A DNA stretch of 64,000 bases. It comes from Mesostigma viride. Taxonomy: Eukaryota > Streptophyta > Mesostigmatophyceae > Mesostigmatales > Mesostigmataceae. Within the stretch, counting starts at the first letter, position 1, and every line of letters starts with the position of its first letter. This document shows, piece after piece, positions 1 to 11,176 of this stretch. The notes beneath the pieces are model-generated. The model did no database searches, had not been told where the DNA came from, and saw only the letters and a program-made list of their open reading frames with translations. A program made the position numbers and the translations under genes. The stretch lies in the NCBI GenBank assembly GCA_009746045.1, contig RPFO01001623.1, positions 62,001 to 126,000 on the forward strand. Direction: 5' to 3'.

Positions 1-44
<44 letters not shown>
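1..44. repeat. (GA)n microsatellite, cut by window edge
   Basis: Uninterrupted GA dinucleotides run from the first base to about position 44, so the tract continues outside the window. Between here and 715 I see only short overlapping reading frames without family features and no convincing gene. Confidence 0.95.
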
Positions 45-47
<3 letters not shown>

Positions 48-715
48 TTCTGTGGCCTGCCCACTTGAGGTGGAACGAGGGAAGATAGGGCGCCCACCCT
101 CCTCGTGTATAGGGGTTGCTATGATGCGGGGCTATCATTTACACGTCTGTCCCCCTTGCTCAGCTATACCCATGCAGAGCGGGGGCCCCGCGCCCTTGTA
201 CGTGGTGTACTGGCAGGCGCTTGTGACTCGCCAGTGGCTAACTCAAGTCTGTGGCCATCGACCCACGGTGTACTATGTACGCTGCTTGCTCCCTTGCGTG
301 GCGGACTGTTCAGAGTGGGGGCACCGCCCTCTACTATGCGCTGTGGGACGCGCTGCCCACACTTCGCAACACGACCAAGGGGGAAATCAAACCGTGCATC
401 AACCGCGCCACAGGTGAGGCAATGTAGGATGTCGAACATACCAGTGAAGCTGCCGCAGTCGCCGTCAGCTAATGCCGGCCAGTAATGGGCATTTGCCCTT
501 GAGTTTGTCTGTCCAGTGGGCTGTAGTCAATGTCTGCAATGATGTTGGTGGCTGGGCGTGTGACTACTATCCACTGCACGCAGGTCCACGCGTTGCGGGG
601 CGTGTGAGTACTATCCACAGCACTATCTTGACGAACCTAAGAATTTGCACAGTGTCAAGACCTGTGCATAGGTTGTAAATGGGGTGCAAGAGGACGCGCC
701 CAAGCTAGCGATGCG

Positions 716-843
716 TGGGTGGGTGGGTGGGTGGGTGGGTGGGTGGGTGGGTGGGTGGGTGGGTGGGTGGGTGGGTGGGTGGGTGGGTGGGTGGGTGGGT
801 GGGTGGGTGGGTGGGTGGGTGGGTGGGTGGGTGGGTGGGTGGG
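716..843. repeat. (GGGT)n microsatellite
   Basis: About 32 copies of a GGGT tetranucleotide. It creates Gly-Trp-Val and Pro-Thr-His reading frames on the two strands that are artefacts. The G-rich strand could form G-quadruplexes. Sequence from 844 to 1457 shows no supported gene. Confidence 0.95.
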
Positions 844-1457
844 CGTTTTGGTGGGTGGAGGCGTGGGGGCTGTCGCGGACTCATGGTGCTTGTGGATGTG
901 GGGTTGCATGGTCACGGTGCATGTCAGCTGCGCGTATGCTTTACAAGTTGCCTGGCTATGCCAAGTTCTCTATTGTTTCCATGTGATTGTTGGGTTTTCC
1001 CATATCGTTTTTCTTTACTGTGCCTCTTATTGTAATTCTTGCATGATAAAAATGAAAGGCTCTACGACTTGGCATTTTTTGCGTTACCCAGAAAGACCCC
1101 ATTCCTGGTAACTGGCCCGAGTGGCTGAAAGCCGTGCGTTGCTGCATGGCTTGAACGCGCGTACCCTGCCGCAACGCTTGGCCTGGTGGGTCCGTGCCTA
1201 CTAATGCGTGCACGTATCATATATAATGAGTTGTTTGTCTTGAATGTAACATGGTGCTGCTGATATAATAATGTCAATTAGCCCTCGTATTCCCGCATAT
1301 AGCCACCCTTTCCTCATTCTTGGTCCTCATCCTCGTGCGCCCACTACATTGACCATGTGGTGGTCTTGTGAACCCCTACCAAGAATTGTGCCCCCCCCCC
1401 CCTGCCCCCCTGCCCTTACTGATGTGCATGTGTTCACTGTCTCATTGACGTACCCAC

Positions 1458-1517
1458 ATGCATAACAACAACAATAATAACAATACAACAACAATAACAA
1501 TTATGATAACAATAATA
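1458..1517. repeat. AAC/AAT-rich microsatellite before an exon
   Basis: Imperfect AAC and AAT triplets sit directly before the first visible exon of the sulfotransferase-like gene. They make the exact upstream boundary of that exon hard to place. Confidence 0.8.
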
Positions 1518-4500
1518 ATGCGACCAGCCCACATCAAGAACCGGCTCCAGCTGGACCACATGTGCCGCACGGAGGAGACGGTCGCCCGCACTGTGTGCAT
1601 GCTGAACGAGGTGTTTCCCCACCACTGCCGATTCCTGCGGCTGCACTTTGACTTCAGCGTCGTGACGGAGGTGAGAACTTGTATCACTAGCAGCGTCGTG
1701 ACGGTCGTGAGGTGTTGGGCAGCCCCGTTGGGCAGATGTGGGACGTGTAGCAGCGCTGTTGAGGAGGCTGAGATTTGTTGTTCGCTGCATTCATTGCCTT
1801 TGCATGTCGCCGATAGACAGGAGCCATGTGGTCGCGCATGCTGACCGACTACCGCAGTACCATGCGGATTGGAATCGGCGACAGCAGGCCCATGTTTACT
1901 TTGATGCCATGTCTACAAACTGCCTATAACCCCAAGGTGACCCCTAGGCTCTTATTTTATAGTAATATGCCGGCGTACACCGGTGCATGTTGTCTCTTAT
2001 CGATACGTTGACATGGACATTGCACCACGCAGGGAGATTACGTCACGCACGGTGCAAGTATATGGCTAGATGTAGGTCTCCTGGAGATGTAGGGCATGGC
2101 TCACCCCAGCATCCCCATATACGGGTTGCCTCTTAAGGTTTCCTCTTGAGTCTGTTGGGTATTTCTGTAGTTAGACCCGAATGGTAATAATTAGGCCCAA
2201 AACATGCAGCTGTAGTTAGGCCCGAATCCCAACTCATACAGGATGCTTCTAATCGTAACTCCAGGGAAGCTTGCAATCGTGTCCCCCGGCTTTCACCCGA
2301 GGGTGTTCTTCTCGCCTGCAAAACTTCATTATCCCTTAATTTGTACTGAGTCCGTTTTCGTGGCGCCAGTTGAACTCGCGCCACTCTAACGGACTGAGTT
2401 TGTGGCAGAACCAGGCGCCGCGCCAAAAATAATTCAACGGTCAAACCTGGGGGGATCGAAAGATCTAGATGTAAGCTTTGCCTGGCACTATTCAGACCGT
2501 ACTTTGGACAACTGGCCAGGGAGATATACTCAATCAAAGCTGGGGGGGTACCATGGTCAAACGGGACCGACGTGAATGAAAATAATTGACGTCCGCGGCT
2601 ATGGCGGTGCAGGCAAATGACTGGTACGAGAGCATGGCTTGGAATTTTGAACTCAAATCTTGTAGTAATTATCCTTGAGTGTTATAAAGGTTATATCTCT
2701 GGCCGTGAAGCGTCTGGATGTGCGCAAGTATGTCTCTAGGTTCTAATCGGTGCGGCAGATCCTGTCAGCGGTCAGGCGGTGACAGTGCGTATGCTACCTG
2801 TTGTTCGGCAGCAAACGTCCATATATTTGCGCGTGGATAGACTTGCTACGTTATTCTTGACATGTTTTATTAGCGATGACGGCCAGGAAAGGTTCGAGGC
2901 TATGTCCGTGAGGTGGGAGTGATGGCTCCCGCACAGCAGGTAATCTGCGGTTTCGACCTGGTACGTATTAACGTGTTAGCGTTTATACATTACAGTACCA
3001 AGTCGTCCTATCGTTTATAAACTAGTTGTAGACATGTAATCGATGGTTTTTGCTTGTCGTTTTGTTGCTTTAGTGCTTGTACGCGTTCGCTCGTGATGGT
3101 TGGGGAATACCACTATGTCACGCAGATTTTGGACCAGATTTGATTGCTATTAGCTGAGGCTTCAACGAAACCAGTGAAGTAGCGTTTGGTATTGTCTCTA
3201 AACATGGTGGGCTTGATAACGGGATGCTTTTCCCTGCACAGACATAGCGAGACAAGTGGTTTTCTGGCCAGCTCTAGGCATTGCTTCTTGGTTTGCTGGC
3301 CCAAGTTATCCTTCTGCTTGTGCGTCCATAATGCATGCAAGAAACATGAATGGCCAGGGCCTGCTTGCACGGAAGCATAACCAGGTTAGTTCTTTTGTTT
3401 TTTCTATCATTGCCAATCATTGGAATTGCTTTACAGTGTGTTGGATGCATTGATAATGTAGCTCCTTGTGAACCCGTTATACGCTTGGTTTGGGGCCTTG
3501 GCACAAGCTTTATACTTGTTGTATAGCATGATGTTGTGACTTTAAAGCTGGAAATGTGTTTGGGAATCCATGTGTGGCCATCTATGATGTTTTGTGCCAC
3601 GTTGGAATTGAATGCCTATACGGTAGTGCTAGCAAGACACCCCAAAATAACTGCACCCGTTATAACGGTCTGAGCTATTTTGGGCTGTATGCTAGCTAGC
3701 CTGTGCAGTTCTATGGCATGTCATGTTGTGAATGCATCTATGGCATGCCTGTGATTATCTTAAACTCCCCTCAAAGGGCCAGGGTCGGCAGATTTTGAGA
3801 AATGGTCCATATTGCATTATATATCTCTTGAACCCCATATGCACCGTACCCCCTTGGGGGGGGTGCTATTTATAGCAGCTGTGGGGCATAGATATGTGAC
3901 CAATGACATGACCCCAAAGTTATTTGATATAAAAGCATCCTTGGTTCCAAGGGTGGGCCAGAAAATGTTATTTGGCTAGATACTCTCATACTTACTAAGA
4001 TGCCCATACTCAGTCCGTTCTGGCGGTTCCAGTTGACACAATTGAAGGGTTATGGGATGGTGATGGGTGGATCCGTGGCCTGCCTTTCCTATTGTATCTG
4101 TATTTGTGTCTGGCTCTCGCCCAGGTTGTCTCAACTGCCTGCATCATGACTGATGACGGTTGCCTTACAGCTATGGTATCTCTCGCGCGCGTCCAGTGCT
4201 CAGTTTAGTGTCGGCCCCGTGGGGGGATCCCCGGCAGTGAGGTGCCGGCCCGACAGGCTGGGAAAGTTGCTGGGGCGGGGAACCTGTGCTTCTTGGTCAA
4301 GAGTCCGTAGGTGACAAGTAGTGCTTCGGCGCTAGACAGTTCAGTGGGTTCACTGCACCTTCTTGCAAGATGATGACTGGCGTGTGCATAGTAGAAAATC
4401 TGATCTGGCAGGGGCCCTAGTGTCCCCTCAGCTATATGGTGCCAGGCGCCGGAAACCTGGCGGCTGTCCCCGCCCCCCGGCTTCTGCGATTTGTTGCCGG

Positions 4501-7500
4501 GGCGGGGCCGGCTGTGCAAAAAAGTCTAAAATGAGCACTGTGTGTGTCCTGCTGTTTATTTACGGACACGAGGCACTCTACGGATAGATATTGAGAATGG
4601 AAGTGAGAGCATAGACATCATAAAGTACGCCGTATACAACAATAACCTCGGTAAACAAGTGTCCTATTCAACAATAATTGCGGTTTTAAAATGTGTCCTA
4701 AGTAGCAATGACAATAATAATTGCCATAGATTACAATGTGTGTTGTACTGCGATCATACTGCATATCCCTCATGCTGCCCCCCCCCCCCTCCTGCCAGGT
4801 AATCGCTCCCAAAACCAAGAAGAGCCTTGGACTGCTCACCATCATGCGCCAGCCAGCCGACCGTGTCAACTCAGCCTACCGTTTTGCATCGGTGAGCCCC
4901 TTGGCTGCTGTTTACATGCACATCGGCAATATATATGTGCATGCACTGGAAAATCTGCGTACCTTCGGTGAAAGATGGCAGGTTTGCAGAGGTGAGACTG
5001 CTCGCGAAACATCCAGGTTTGCGAAGGTGTGAGCTGACTTGAAGCCGTTTCTGACCTTACGTCATCCATACTAACTTGAACTAAAGATACTAGGATGCAC
5101 TAATACGGACTAATATGAACTAAGTTCTAGTAGGATGCCGCCTATACATGGGCGACCCAACTTAAGACGTGAACTTAACGTAAGGAATCCCAACGGAAGG
5201 CGTGAATGACATGTGAATGTATGTCAGACTTTTTCCCATGTAAATATATTTTGATGTATACATGTTGTATGTCTATGCACGGACATCGCGACTTCTTTCC
5301 TGGCTCTCACTACCATCCCTTTCCTGGCTTTGATCGCCACATGTTTCCTGGCTTCTAGTGGTACCATACACAACGGGAGTTCCTTGGCTTTCATTACTCG
5401 CGCCTTCCCTGAGTTTGATTACCTTTGGCTGTACCCTTCCCTGACTTTGGTTGCCAACTCTTCCATGACTTCCCCCCCGCAGTCTCTCGCATGCATGGTT
5501 TGCCTAGAATCTTCTTGGTAATAATTTACTTCATGGCTTTTATTTACTTCGAATCTTCTCCATGCATGCTGTGGTGTGGTGGTGGGGTGTGGTGTTTCTG
5601 CTGGCATTGGCCCCCGATGTACTGGATGGACACTATACGCGCGGCGCTATGTGATGGACACTATACGTGCGGCTCATCGGGTGCCCCTGTGTCTGACCAG
5701 GCCATCCATGGCACGCTCAAGGTACGCCACGTTGTGGATAACTAGAGATACGCCACGTCGCCGATGGGGCAGCCAGTTAGTTAGTTAATTAGGCAATTAA
5801 TTGATCGATCAATCAATCAATGAATTAATTACACACGTGCTCCCGTTGGGGAGTCACGGAGCACCAAAGAGCTTTTAATCCCAGTATGTGCACAGCGGGC
5901 AGGGGGGCAGAGACCTGGCCCCCCTTCCCTCATGCCACTGGGATGCCGCAGGGCGCACAATCGGACACGCCGAAACGATCCGGCATCCCATGTGGGTGCA
6001 ATAAGACCCGTGTGAGCATTGCATGACTGTCGATACGTGAGCAAACAAGCAGTGCTAGGCGGTACTCAAAGCGAGGCTGGTGGGTGTATTACATATTCTT
6101 TATACTTACTCAGTTACTTACTTAGGCTGGCGGGTATCAGTTGGGCTACTGGCTAGGCTATTAAGGCATGGCTCAATGTGCTTGGCGTGTCTAGGAGTGT
6201 GTCCAGGTATGCATCACGCAAACATGGGTATGGTTACGATGGCTATGGCTAAGTCAGGGGCAGCCATGGTCCACCAATCATCCACAAGGGAACCGCCAGG
6301 AATCAGCCGCAGATCCGCGCTGGGTCAGCATAGCATCAGCATTTATCAACACCAAGAAAGCTGGGATGGATCCGCCGTGGGTCCCTGCTCAAGATCTGCT
6401 GGCTAGGGAACAAGGGAACTGCAAGGAGTCAGCGATGGCTCAGCATGCCATCTCAATCGATGTCTCCTCATCCCACCGCATGATCCCATCACCCCATCTC
6501 GTGGCCCTACGCAGGACTATTGTGTATGGCAGCTCCTCTTCCTGAGTGCCTCTTTGCTTGTTTTTCCGTTTTAGAAGTCTTAATTCTTTCACTATTTCTC
6601 CCAAACGCTCGTCAGGCCCTGTTATTGAGGTATATGGCCCTATCTGGACTTGGTGTATGGCGAGATCGCATGCCTGCCCTGTAACATTCCAAATTCTTCC
6701 CTATTCCTTGTTTCTGTGTATGGCCCCAGCCCTATGCAGGACTTGGTGTGTGGTGAGCTCGCGTGCCTGTCCTCTTAGGTTCTAGCACAGCCTGCCCCCA
6801 TCCCATGGTATCGCCAAAGTTAAGGTTCTATCGCCAAAGTTATGGTTATATCGCCAAAGTTTAGGTTCTATCACCAAAGTTAAGGTTATATCGCCAAAGT
6901 TAATGTTATATCGCCAAAGTTAAGGTTCTATCACCAAAGTACCTCATGCCTACACAGCACTTACGTGACCACGGGCTACTGGGGGATGGTAGTAAAAGGA
7001 CGCCACTGACGTGTGGCAGGGATTCATTCATCCCCTCGTGCTTCCAATACTACACCTACAGGCTACGGTGGTATCTCACTGTCCCAATACTTAACGGTTC
7101 CATGAATTTACGACTCCAAAAGTAGTACTTTTACCCTCCCAATATTTCATCGTGGCCATGCGCGCAGGACTTTGTGTACGGAAAGGCGGGTGCCCAGGAG
7201 AACCACTTCGGCGGCGCCAACCACGCGACGAAACAGATGGCGGGCGTGCTGGAGGAGTGCTCGCAGCTGTCCCCGGAGCGCAAGGAGCACCTGATGGAGC
7301 ACCCCGAGAAGATGCTTCGCCTGGCCAAGCGCCACCTGGACCGTTTCTGTGTGATCATCTACGAGTACATGAAGGAGTCCATCGAGTACCTGCGCATCGT
7401 GTACGGCCTGCCGGTGCGTGCGTGGTGCTTGGCCGTACGGATGCTTTTATCCTTGTCACGTCCTTGTTGACGATACTTGGTGTATCATATGACATTGACG

Positions 7501-8975
7501 TGTGTGCATGTCCGGCGCGGAAGCGGGTGGCATGCAAAGCGGTAGCCTATCAAGGAGACAACCAGCGCAGCCCAGAAAGCGGTAGCCTATGTTGGTTCGT
7601 CGGGAGATCCCGGGCGTGTGCCTGGAACACATTCAGGTAGGCTACTTCACGTCCTGCCAGTGCGTGGTGCTGTGCCGTGCCCTCTTTTCTCCTCCTTTGT
7701 GGCACGGCGATCATATTTTTGGATTGGGGTCACTCGATGTTTTCGGTTGGATTCAAGAGTTAATTGACTTCTCGTCCTAGTCTATTGAAATATGCTTTCA
7801 TTCGCCTTGCTGCATGCAGTGGAAGTTTGCACGAGACTCCCGCGCTAGCAATTGCCTCGCCATGGCAATCCATAGCTCCCTCCCCCCCCCGTCCCCCCCT
7901 GCACACCCTGGTTGACATATTCTTATCAGCCATGCAGAATGCCACCTACCCGCTCGTGCATGCTCCGTGAGGTGACTTAAACAGGACGATTGAGCCGGTG
8001 TCATCAACTCTGCTACCACCTGTCTGGATACAGCACGTGTAGGCAATGGAATCGGCCAAAAAGAACAAATTTGGAAGCAGGAGAACGTTTTATTCTATAC
8101 CTACTATCTTCCAGCTTCCAAGTCGGTTCTGTCAACTCCATGGAGCGGAAGGTGGTTATTTGCGTGTGATTAGTCATATACTCCCGAATCGTATACCTAA
8201 GCTGCCTATTGTTAACTTTTAACTTATGGATTTCTTTTAGAAAAAAATTATAGTCGGATTTTTTTGTCATTCCGATGGATGTGATCGTATCCTGCGTACA
8301 GCCTCGCCCCCTTGCTTCGTCCTTTTTTTTGTGGCCATGAGCGCCCTGGTGCTGCTTCCCAGGGTTAGTACAACGGGTCATCGCTATAGTAGTATCTATA
8401 ATATTATTCATGTGGCTATCGGTTTCAATCCATGTGGCATGGATCCTTGCTGCTGCCTTTGGATTGCGAGCATAATTGCATAACCTGCTGCTGCGTGCGC
8501 GCAAGTGCCACGCGGGCGACCACCCGCTTACTGATGTCTAACCAATGCTGTTACCACGTCCCTTTCCACGGCATGGTCGAGAGAGCCCTGGCGCTGCGCC
8601 CCCACATGTGCTACGGCTTCGCAAGGCAACCCCTTTGGAGAAGGGGGTTGGATTAGGAAAAAGTTGTGCATTACTCGCTAATGATGTCAATGCTGCGATG
8701 CGTGCCTCCCCATCATGTGCCCGATCGTGCAGACCCTGGCGCTGCGCCCCCGCCAGTACAACGCGGGCGACCACCGCTCTGTTCCCTTTGACGACCACAA
8801 GATGATAATGGAGGCCAACCCGCTGGACGCGCAGCTGTACAATTACAGCCTGATGCTGTTTGCGCAGCGGTACAAGGCCGTCACGGGCAAGACGCTCCCT
8901 GCATTCCCGCACTCGTCGGTCCAGGCGGCCGCCTATTCGCCGTACGACGTGTCCGCGAAACACAATCCTGAGTGA
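1518..8975 (+). CDS. Sulfotransferase-like protein, spliced gene (5' end unresolved)
   Basis: Phase-consistent exons are 1518(or 1528)-1670, 1817-1936, 2940-2960, 4799-4891, 7168-7413 and 8733-8975 (TGA), about 290 visible residues. Exon 4 encodes TIMRQPADRVNSAYRF, the form of the PAPS 3'-phosphate-binding motif (RxPxxRxxSxY) of the Sulfotransfer_2/Gal3ST/HS2ST superfamily. Exon 3 would supply VICGFDL, resembling the family's (N)VICxH segment. Exon 5 carries CVIIYEYMKESIEYL, like the late E-x-x-x-x-S helix. The last exon has NPLDAQLYNYSLMLFAQRY, like the C-terminal 'N-x-L-D-x-x-L-Y' segment. The expected role is transfer of sulfate from PAPS to a carbohydrate in the Golgi. The 5'-phosphosulfate loop, signal anchor and start codon were not found and probably lie in upstream exons. 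Another exon between 4892 and 7167 is possible. Donors are GTGAGA, GTGACC, GTACGT, GTGAGC and GTGCGT. Family assignment rests on motifs only. Confidence 0.6.
3780..3985 (+). repeat. Dispersed repeat, copy 1 (inverted partner near 62.6-62.8 kb)
   Basis: This stretch, inside an intron of the sulfotransferase-like gene, shares ordered blocks with the reverse complement of 62580-62800: an A/T-rich 'cattatat' block, CACCGTACCCCC, a run of G, GCTATTTATAG, and CTTGGTTCCAAG. The class of the element is unknown. Confidence 0.6.
5829..6060 (+). repeat. Dispersed repeat, family 'GTGCTCCCGTTGGGGAG', copy 1
   Basis: It begins with GTGCTCCCGTTGGGGAGTCA and ends near GTGAGCATTGCATGAC. The same blocks occur in the same order at 59015-59235, and the first block recurs inverted at 45263-45295. 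It lies in the long intron between exons 4 and 5 of the sulfotransferase-like gene. Copies are diverged. It is probably a short non-autonomous element. Confidence 0.7.
6809..6942. repeat. About 21-bp tandem repeat (TATCGCCAAAGTTAAGGTT)
   Basis: Six imperfect direct copies of a unit of about 21 bp built on ATCGCCAAAGTTAAGGTT. It is intronic in the sulfotransferase-like gene. No coding signal is seen. Confidence 0.85.
8508..8617 (+). repeat. Decayed copies of the last sulfotransferase exon start
   Basis: Positions 8508-8528 match the exon segment around 8760-8780 (GCGGGCGACCACC core). Positions 8585-8607 match the beginning of the exon at 8733 (CCCTGGCGCTGCGCCCCC core). Both lie in the intron immediately before the exon and are out of order relative to it, so they look like local duplications of exon sequence. 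Confidence 0.65.
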
Positions 8976-9118
8976 AATATCTCCCACAGAAACATGTTCC
9001 CAGCAAATGTTCTCCCGGAAGTTGTTTGCCCGGCAAATGTTGCTTCCCCAGCAAATGGTACCCGCAGCAAACGCTCCCCAGCATTTCCCCAGCTTGACGG
9101 AGACTTTTTGCGTTCTTT

Positions 9119-9124
9119 GATGTA
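9119..9124 (+). terminator. Putative TGTAA polyadenylation signal
   Basis: TGTAA occurs about 145 nt after the TGA at 8973-8975. TGTAA is the usual poly(A) signal in Chlamydomonas and Volvox. The short 3' UTR before it holds several near-copies of CAGCAAATGTT. The pentamer is short, so the call is tentative. Confidence 0.4.
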
Positions 9125-10145
9125 AACCAATGGTGGGCGTGCCTGCCTCTGCTGCATCCCTCCAGTGGGGTCTGGCGATCAGCGACTAGCCATCATCCCT
9201 ATAAGCGCGGTGTCAACCTTGGTTGCCAGTTTTTTATGCCAGCGTCTTCAGTTGCTATACCAGTTTCCGGATTCAGTTGCTGGTCCATGATACCAGGTGT
9301 GGGGTTCATGGATGAAGTGGGCATGCGGTGTACGCTTGCTTGACGGTTTGACGTGTGAATATACCGACCAACCGGAAGGTTTGGCGGGGCAGTTTCCTGA
9401 GACATGGTGGAGGTCATGCGATTATTTTGATGCAAATGGACCCGAAACCCCTCCCCGGGGGTCACCCTCAAGCGTTGGCGCCCTAGCTGACACCCGGCTA
9501 CCTGGCGCATGTGTGTGTGACAATGAAACGTGACAATATTAAATGGATGATTACATCCACGTGGTATCTGTATGGATGGTTGCATCCATTTTCATCGAGT
9601 TGATTTTCGTAGGGCTTGGCTGAATAGGCTGGTCAGGCTTATAAAAGACGTCTTTCTTGTGGGAAGTTAGGTGTTGGAATGTCAACTGCAAGTCTTACGT
9701 CTTTGTTCTGCGGGACGTAAGAATGTCTTTACTCAGAACGCTTTTCCGAGCTGGTCCGGAATGATTGACCAGCATTTGCCAGTGTTTCTCTGGGGGGCTG
9801 AACAATTATCACAAGCACCTCTATGGTTAGTTTGGTTCAGCCTGCACCACAGAGTGCGTCGAGTTGTATTCTAGAAGGCGCATCAAGGCTTGCGTATGTC
9901 ATGCCAGCACCTGACAATTGAGGCATCAGTTTAGGAAAGTTTAGAGAGTGTATCTTATGATTCTACCTCATCATAGCGTGGGTCTGTGTACGTGTTGTTA
10001 CAATTAATAATCTGAATAATAAACTAATTATTATATCTTATCAAGTGAAACATCTAGTAGCCTATGGACGGAGTTGTCATGCAACATCTGCCCTTAATAC
10101 ATGCAAGGGACATAGTTGTCTCACTTCAATCTAACCAGGCCATAT
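9125..10145. other. No gene recognised
   Basis: I see only short reading frames without family motifs and AT-rich stretches around 9990-10060. Confidence 0.5.
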
Positions 10146-10290
10146 CTAACAAGGCTCCACATTTCCATCTCCATTCGATCATATTCATTATCCTGAACGA
10201 CTCGAACACGCGGACATGATAACGGCAGGCTCGAGCTACCGTGGTCCGGATTCTCCCGATTTCTGGCCTGAGCTGGTTGTCTCCTTGATA
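10146..10290 (+). mobile_element. 5'-truncated 3' end of the Penelope-like element
   Basis: This 145-bp stretch matches the end of the full element at 45999-49106 and the partial copy ending near 60211. Shared blocks include CCTGAACGACTCGAA, CGGCAGGCTCGAGCTACC and GGATTCTCCCGATTTCTGGC, followed by the tail GGTTGTCTCCTTGATA. A plus-strand copy retaining only the last bases fits target-primed reverse transcription with 5' truncation. Confidence 0.8.
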
Positions 10291-10434
10291 TAACTGCAGA
10301 GTGGGTGCCGTTAAATTAATGCTCTAGTATTTAAGTGAGACAAGTAGACCGGCGGGGGCCAAGCCCCCAACTATTTTGGACTCACTGTTGGAGAATCCTA
10401 TTCAAGTCTGGCTGTGCAGAATATAAATTAATTC

Positions 10435-10830
10435 CCGTGGCCCGGTGCCCGTGGCCCGTCGCGTCGCCCGTGGCTCGGTACTGGTTACTGGCCCGGTGGC
10501 TACTGGCTAGTGCGAATTGTGGCCCGTACGTTGAAATTCCTTTCGTCCCTCCGTTGCTGAAATTTTTTGCCCGTGGCTAGTTGCCCGTGGCCCGTGGCTA
10601 CTGGCTAGTTTTCCAGGGCTTACATAGTGGCCCGAACGTTGCCCGTCATTACTTTCGTCCCTTGCTGAAAGTGCCCGTGGCTAGTTGCCCGTGGCTAGTT
10701 GCTTGTGGCTAGCTGCCCGTGGCTAGTGGCCCGCCGCCCGTCACCGCTGAAATTCCTTCCGTCCCTCGCGGACATTGCCCGTTTCTCTAGAGGTAGTTGC
10801 CCGTTTGTCCGTCGCCCGTCGCCTGAAATT
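10435..10830. repeat. Irregular GTGGCCCGTGGCTAGTTGCC repeat cluster
   Basis: Imperfect copies of CCCGTGGCTAGTTG and GAAATTCCTTTCGTCCCT alternate with irregular spacing downstream of the propeller gene. No coding potential is apparent, and 10831-11176 also shows none. Confidence 0.7.
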
Positions 10831-11176
10831 CCTTTCGTCCCTTTTTCCTAGTAGTAACGTGCTCCTTCGTTGCGCTTCGGAGAGGAGGCCGCTGAAGTGG
10901 CTGCTTGCTTCGCTCGCTTGGCGCTTCGCGCGTACTGTATCTGGGATTCGTCCGTCGATCTCCTGAGTACGCCCGAATGGCGAATTTTTGAGCCATGATT
11001 CGCTCCTCTTTCCAGCCACGATTCACTTGAATTAGGCGACACATACGGTCACCAAGTCATCTTTATATCTAGATGTAAGGACAACTATTGCCAAATTAAG
11101 CATCAGTCTCGAGAGCGGCTGCGCCTTGGAGCCCATCCCAGCATTTCCTGGTCCTGGTCACGCCCCCTGGTCCTGG

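Noticed and set aside
684-915. Gly-Trp-Val and Pro-Thr-His frames
   Set aside because: Translation of the GGGT microsatellite.
7500-7640. Extra sulfotransferase exon near 7589-7635 (LVRREIPGVCLEHIQ)
   Set aside because: It has a good GTAGGC donor but no phase-consistent acceptor, it contains an apparent PLE-end trace, and exons 7168-7413 and 8733-8975 already join in phase.
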